From the NCBI RefSeq assembly GCF_027580225.2, contig NC_073360.2:11772501-11836500 (forward strand): a stretch of 64,000 nucleotides of DNA, given 5' to 3'. Under the pieces are notes generated by a model. The model made no database searches. It was not told where the DNA came from and saw only the letters and a program-made list of their open reading frames with translations. Below, in pieces: positions 60,777 through 64,000 of the stretch. The position numbers were made by a program, and so were the translations under genes. Every line of letters begins with the position of its first letter. Position 1 is the first letter of the stretch. Source of the stretch: Misgurnus anguillicaudatus. Its lineage: Eukaryota > Chordata > Actinopteri > Cypriniformes > Cobitidae.

Positions 60777-60808
60777 TGGTTAAACCGATATATTGGTCTA
60801 CCTCTAGT
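60777..60808. mobile_element. hAT terminal remnant bordering the minisatellite
   Basis: ATTGGTCTACCTCTAG at the right of the array is the inverted counterpart of TAGAGGTCAACCGAT at its left edge (58492). This suggests the array grew inside or from a hAT element with TAGAGGTCGACCGATA-type ends. Confidence 0.4.
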
Positions 60809-61924
60809 TTGGACCCAAAGTCCAATGTGAAAAGGGACACAGTAGTGGGGGAAAGGGTGGTATTGAACTCAAGTTCGAACCAAGCAGACCAATAAAAGTA
60901 AAAGTTAAAGCAGAAGCAAAACAGTCATCTTACATTACTCTCACTCATTACAGACCTAGCACACACCCGGCTCTCATGTGGCCTCTTCATAAATTGGCTT
61001 CACATCACTTCAGATGCCTCAGATGGGACAGCTGTGAGAAGCTTTGCCAAATATTTAAAGATATCCCATGACAAGAAGAGACAGCAGCAGATGAAAAACA
61101 TTACAGCAGCAACAGGAACCCATAAAATGCTCTTGTTTTCTTCCTCTCGCTCTCAGGATGGGCCAAGGAGAGCGGAGTGTTTCTGGATTTATGGTCTCCT
61201 CTAAAGACACACTTCCTCACACAGCTGCGCGTTTGCCCCTGGCCGACGTAAACAGTATTAGCACGATCGGGCCTTTACGTTTTCACCACCCTCTGTCACA
61301 TAATGCCACGTTTTAAAGTCTTTTCAGACATTTGCATGCACAACCGGTCAGATAAACACAGCAGTGGGGCGTCATGCTCTTATTTTTCAAAATTCCCACA
61401 CAGAGTGAACAGAGATAAAATTCCTTACATCCACAGGTCAAACTGTGAGCCTATAGGATTTCTCCCTATGTATGTAGTGTGTTAGGAGTGTTAGACCTGG
61501 TTCAGGCTCTATCCAACATACACATTGCCTCCACACAAACAGTAGCCACCGATGCCAATGCGGAAGACACAGTCAATTTGGAAAGGTATTCGTCTTTCCC
61601 TATGTTAGTGCCTGGAGAGACACAGTTTCTGTACAATGGTAGTTAATGATGGGTAAAATGAGAATAATTAGCAACCCAGAACCCTAGACAACAATACACT
61701 GCTTTGTGAGAAGATGGCCTGTTTGTATTTGCGGAAAAGAGTAACTGCATTACATAGATAATTGTCTTTATTACTTATGCCTGTGTCCTGACTTGTAAAA
61801 AGAGGTATTTTTCTGATTGTAAAACCATGTTGTATGAATCACTAAGACTCGGAGGACAGGCATTTCACTGGTTAAGTATAAACACAACCTGTTTTTGAAG
61901 ACCCATTTTAAAGGAACAGCTCCC
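60809..61924 (-). other. TNFRSF19 upstream region, nothing recognised
   Basis: Unique sequence without inverted ends, and no Cys-rich receptor exon on the minus strand. Confidence 0.45.
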
Positions 61925-62015
61925 CCAAAATACCACCCTGTGTCCAAAACCGCATACTGTGACAGTACTTACTAAATTAGATTAAGTACTTACTCATCGA
62001 CCGTTAAAATGTATA

Positions 62016-63629
62016 CAGTATTGTTCAAAATAATAGCAGTACAATGTGACTAACCAGAATAATCAAGGTTTTTAGTATATTTTTTATTGCTACGTGGCAA
62101 ACAAGTAACCAGTAGGTTCAGTAGATTCTCAGAAAACAAACAAGACCCAGCATTCATGATGTGCGCGCTCTTGGGGCTGTGCAGTTGGGCAATTGGTTGA
62201 AGGGGGTGTGTTCAAAAAAATAGCAGTGTGGCATTCAATCACTGAGGTCATCAATTTTGTGAAGAAACAGGTGTGAATCAGGTGGCCCCTATTTAAGGAT
62301 GAAGCCAACACTTGTTGAACATGCATTTGAAAGCTGAGGAAAATGGGTCGTTCAAGACATTGTTCAGAAGAACAGCGTACTTTGATTAAAAAGTTGATTG
62401 GAGAGGGGAAAACCTATAAAGAGGTGCAAAAAATGATAGGCTGTTCAGCTAAAATGATCTCCAATGCCTTAAAATGGAGAGCAAAACCAGAGAGACGTGG
62501 AAGAAAACGGAAGACAACCATCAAAATGGATAGAAGAATAACCAGAATGGCAAAGGCTCAGCCAATGATCACCTCCAGGATGATCAAAGACAGTCTGGAG
62601 GAGTTACCTGTAAGTACTGTGACAGTTAGAAGACGTCTGTGTGAAGCTAATCTATTTTCAAGAATCCCCCGCAAAGTCCCTCTGTTAAAAAAAAGGCATG
62701 TGCAGAAGAGGTTACAATTTGCCAAAGAACACATCAACTGGCCTAAAGAGAAATGGAGGAAGATTTTGTGGACTGATGAGAGTAAAATTGTTCTTTTTGG
62801 GCCCAAGGGCCACAGGCAGTTTGTGAGACAACCCCCAAACTCTGAATTCAAGCCACAGTACACAGTGAAGACAGTGAAGCATGGAGGTGCAAGCATCATG
62901 ATATGGGCATGTTTCTCCTACTATGGTGTTGGGCCTATTTATCGCATACCAGGGATCATGGATCAGTTTGCATATGTTAAAATACTTGAAGAGGTCATGT
63001 TGCCCTATGCTGAAGAGGACATGCCCTTGAAATGGTTGTTTCAACAAGACAATGACCCAAAACACACTAGTAAACGGGCAAAGTCTTGGTTCCAAACCAA
63101 CAAAATTAATGTTATGGAGTGGCCAGCCAAATCTCCAGACCTTAATCCAATTGAGAATTTGTGGGGTGAGATCAAAAATGCTGTAAAACCAAGAAATGTG
63201 AATGAATTGTGGAATGTTGTTAAAGAATCATGGAGTGGAATAACAGCTGAGAGGTGCCACAAGTTGGTTGACTCCATGCCACACAGATGTCAAGCAGTTT
63301 TAAAAAACTGTGGTCATACAACTAAATATTAGTTTAGTGATTCACAGGATTGCTAAATCCCAGAAAAAAAAAATGTTTGTACAAAATAGTTTTGAGTTTG
63401 TACAGTCAAAGGTAGACACTGCTATTTTTTTGAACACACCCCCCTCAACCAATTGCCCAACTGCACAGCCCCAAGAGCGTGCATATCATGAATGCTGGGT
63501 CTTGTTTGTTTTCTGAGAATCTACTGAACCTACTGGTAACTTGTTTGCCACGTAGCAATAAAAAATATACTAAAAACCTTGATTGTTCTGGTTGGTCGCA
63601 TTGTACTGCTATTGTTTTGAACAAGACTG
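62016..63629 (+). mobile_element. Tc1-family IR/DR transposon, apparently intact
   Basis: 1614 bp flanked by TA (62014-62015, 63630-63631). Inverted repeats 62016-62229 and 63417-63629 (about 213 bp) differ at only a handful of bases. Each repeat has an outer (TTGTTCAAAATAATAGCAGT) and an inner (TGTTCAAAAAAATAGCAGTG) direct repeat, the IR/DR layout known from Sleeping Beauty-type elements, giving four likely transposase sites. It encodes an open transposase (next entry). Confidence 0.95.
62343..63332 (+). CDS. Tc1-family DD34E transposase, uninterrupted
   Basis: Cut-and-paste transposase of 329 residues, close to the usual 340 of Tc1 proteins. The N-terminal bipartite DNA-binding region has a helix-turn-helix ([19 protein letters not shown]) and an AT-hook/NLS-like RRGRKRK at about residues 51-57, then a second HTH ([20 protein letters not shown]). 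The catalytic core has Asp in WTDESK (about 152), Asp in FQQDNDPKH (about 244) and Glu in DLNPIENLW, 34 residues later: a complete DDE triad. Start MGRSRHCSEEQRTL is the first ATG and fits the family. Compared with the dead sister copy it lacks three codons just after the catalytic Glu (NAVKPRN against [10 protein letters not shown]), which may or may not matter. It lies upstream of TNFRSF19 coding exons, opposite strand. Confidence 0.93.
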   Translation: MGRSRHCSEEQRTLIKKLIGEGKTYKEVQKMIGCSAKMISNALKWRAKPERRGRKRKTTIKMDRRITRMAKAQPMITSRMIKDSLEELPVSTVTVRRRLCEANLFSRIPRKVPLLKKRHVQKRLQFAKEHINWPKEKWRKILWTDESKIVLFGPKGHRQFVRQPPNSEFKPQYTVKTVKHGGASIMIWACFSYYGVGPIYRIPGIMDQFAYVKILEEVMLPYAEEDMPLKWLFQQDNDPKHTSKRAKSWFQTNKINVMEWPAKSPDLNPIENLWGEIKNAVKPRNVNELWNVVKESWSGITAERCHKLVDSMPHRCQAVLKNCGHTTKY

Positions 63630-64000
63630 TATACTGTCAAATGTACATTCTATATGGTATAAATATGGATAGTATAAATTAAATTTAGACCTGCTACATC
63701 TGTCCATGTTAATACATCACATGATGACACGTCATAATAATCAAAAGTGAACTGTTAATTTGAAAAATGTTAAACAATCGCTATTTTACTATCATTTTAA
63801 CCATTTTCCCCATGTATTTACATTTAAATAAAGCCGCATTAAAGCTGTCCGACAATTTTTGAATATGATGACGCCTCCTCTTTTTCTTCTTATTTGTTGT
63901 GTGACTCCTTCCCCAGGATAGTAAAGTGTTCATAGAATGCACACTTCCAAATCTTGCAGGAAGTAGTAGGTTATCCGGGTACTTTTCGTCTACTGTTTGG

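Larger units (their letters stand above)
61925..64000. mobile_element. MITE-like host repeat (AGTAGGCGAAAAGTACCCGG unit), copy 2, carrying the Tc1 insertion, cut by window end
   Basis: GTGTCCAAAACCGCATACTG at 61942 and AGGTTATCCGGGTACTTTTC at the end flank the Tc1 element. The right part (63840-64000) is the inverse of 22490-22640. The repeat runs out of the window. Confidence 0.5.

Noticed and set aside
58440..60790. CRISPR-like or telomere-like array
   Set aside because: Head-to-tail 37-bp monomers with no unique spacers, in a vertebrate intron; the TTAACCC resemblance is only partial and not a TTAGGG array.
62558..63277. Minus-strand reading frames over the transposon
   Set aside because: Antisense shadows of the Tc1 transposase.

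Overview
This is nuclear DNA of a teleost fish, most likely a cyprinid. The genes have vertebrate intron-exon structure with GT-AG splicing, and the spacers are AT-rich and packed with DNA transposons of types common in zebrafish and carp genomes (Tc1/mariner, hAT, TTAA-flanked palindromes, MITEs), plus tRNA-like SINE pieces and a LINE 3' tail. The species cannot be fixed from the sequence alone. No bacterial genes, operons, CRISPR array, rRNA gene or functional tRNA gene was seen.

Three protein-coding genes were rebuilt exon by exon; every internal junction keeps the reading frame. (1) 2051-9210, minus strand: the complete coding sequence of the BTB-bZIP repressor BACH1 (4 coding exons, 673 codons). 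(2) 10561-43360, plus strand: the complete coding sequence of mitochondrial intermediate peptidase MIPEP (19 exons, 698 codons), with the HEMGH zinc site intact. (3) 47878-53307, minus strand: the 3' part of TNFRSF19/TROY (transmembrane exon, two middle cytoplasmic exons, last coding exon). Its extracellular cysteine-rich exons were not found and probably lie beyond 64000. BACH1 and MIPEP are divergent across a 1.35 kb spacer that carries a TCTCGCGAGA palindrome. MIPEP and TNFRSF19 converge, with candidate poly(A) signals only about 100 bp apart. The genes do not form a pathway: BACH1 is a haem-regulated transcription factor, MIPEP a mitochondrial matrix presequence processor, TNFRSF19 a membrane receptor.

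The rest is introns and spacers layered with mobile DNA. Notable items: a Tc1-family transposon at 62016-63629 with an uninterrupted 329-codon DD34E transposase and about 213-bp IR/DR-type inverted repeats; a dead sister copy at 39650-43188 split by a 1.9 kb hAT-like insertion; a second, decayed Tc1 family in MIPEP intron 10; several long palindromic elements; three copies of a family whose ends read GGTGATTCTCACGAAA; and a 2.3 kb minisatellite (58480-60770) with a 37-bp monomer, organised in part into a 407-bp (11-mer) higher-order repeat, which looks as if it grew from the end of a hAT element. Several repeats are nested inside others with a matching empty site elsewhere in the window, so relative insertion order can be read directly.
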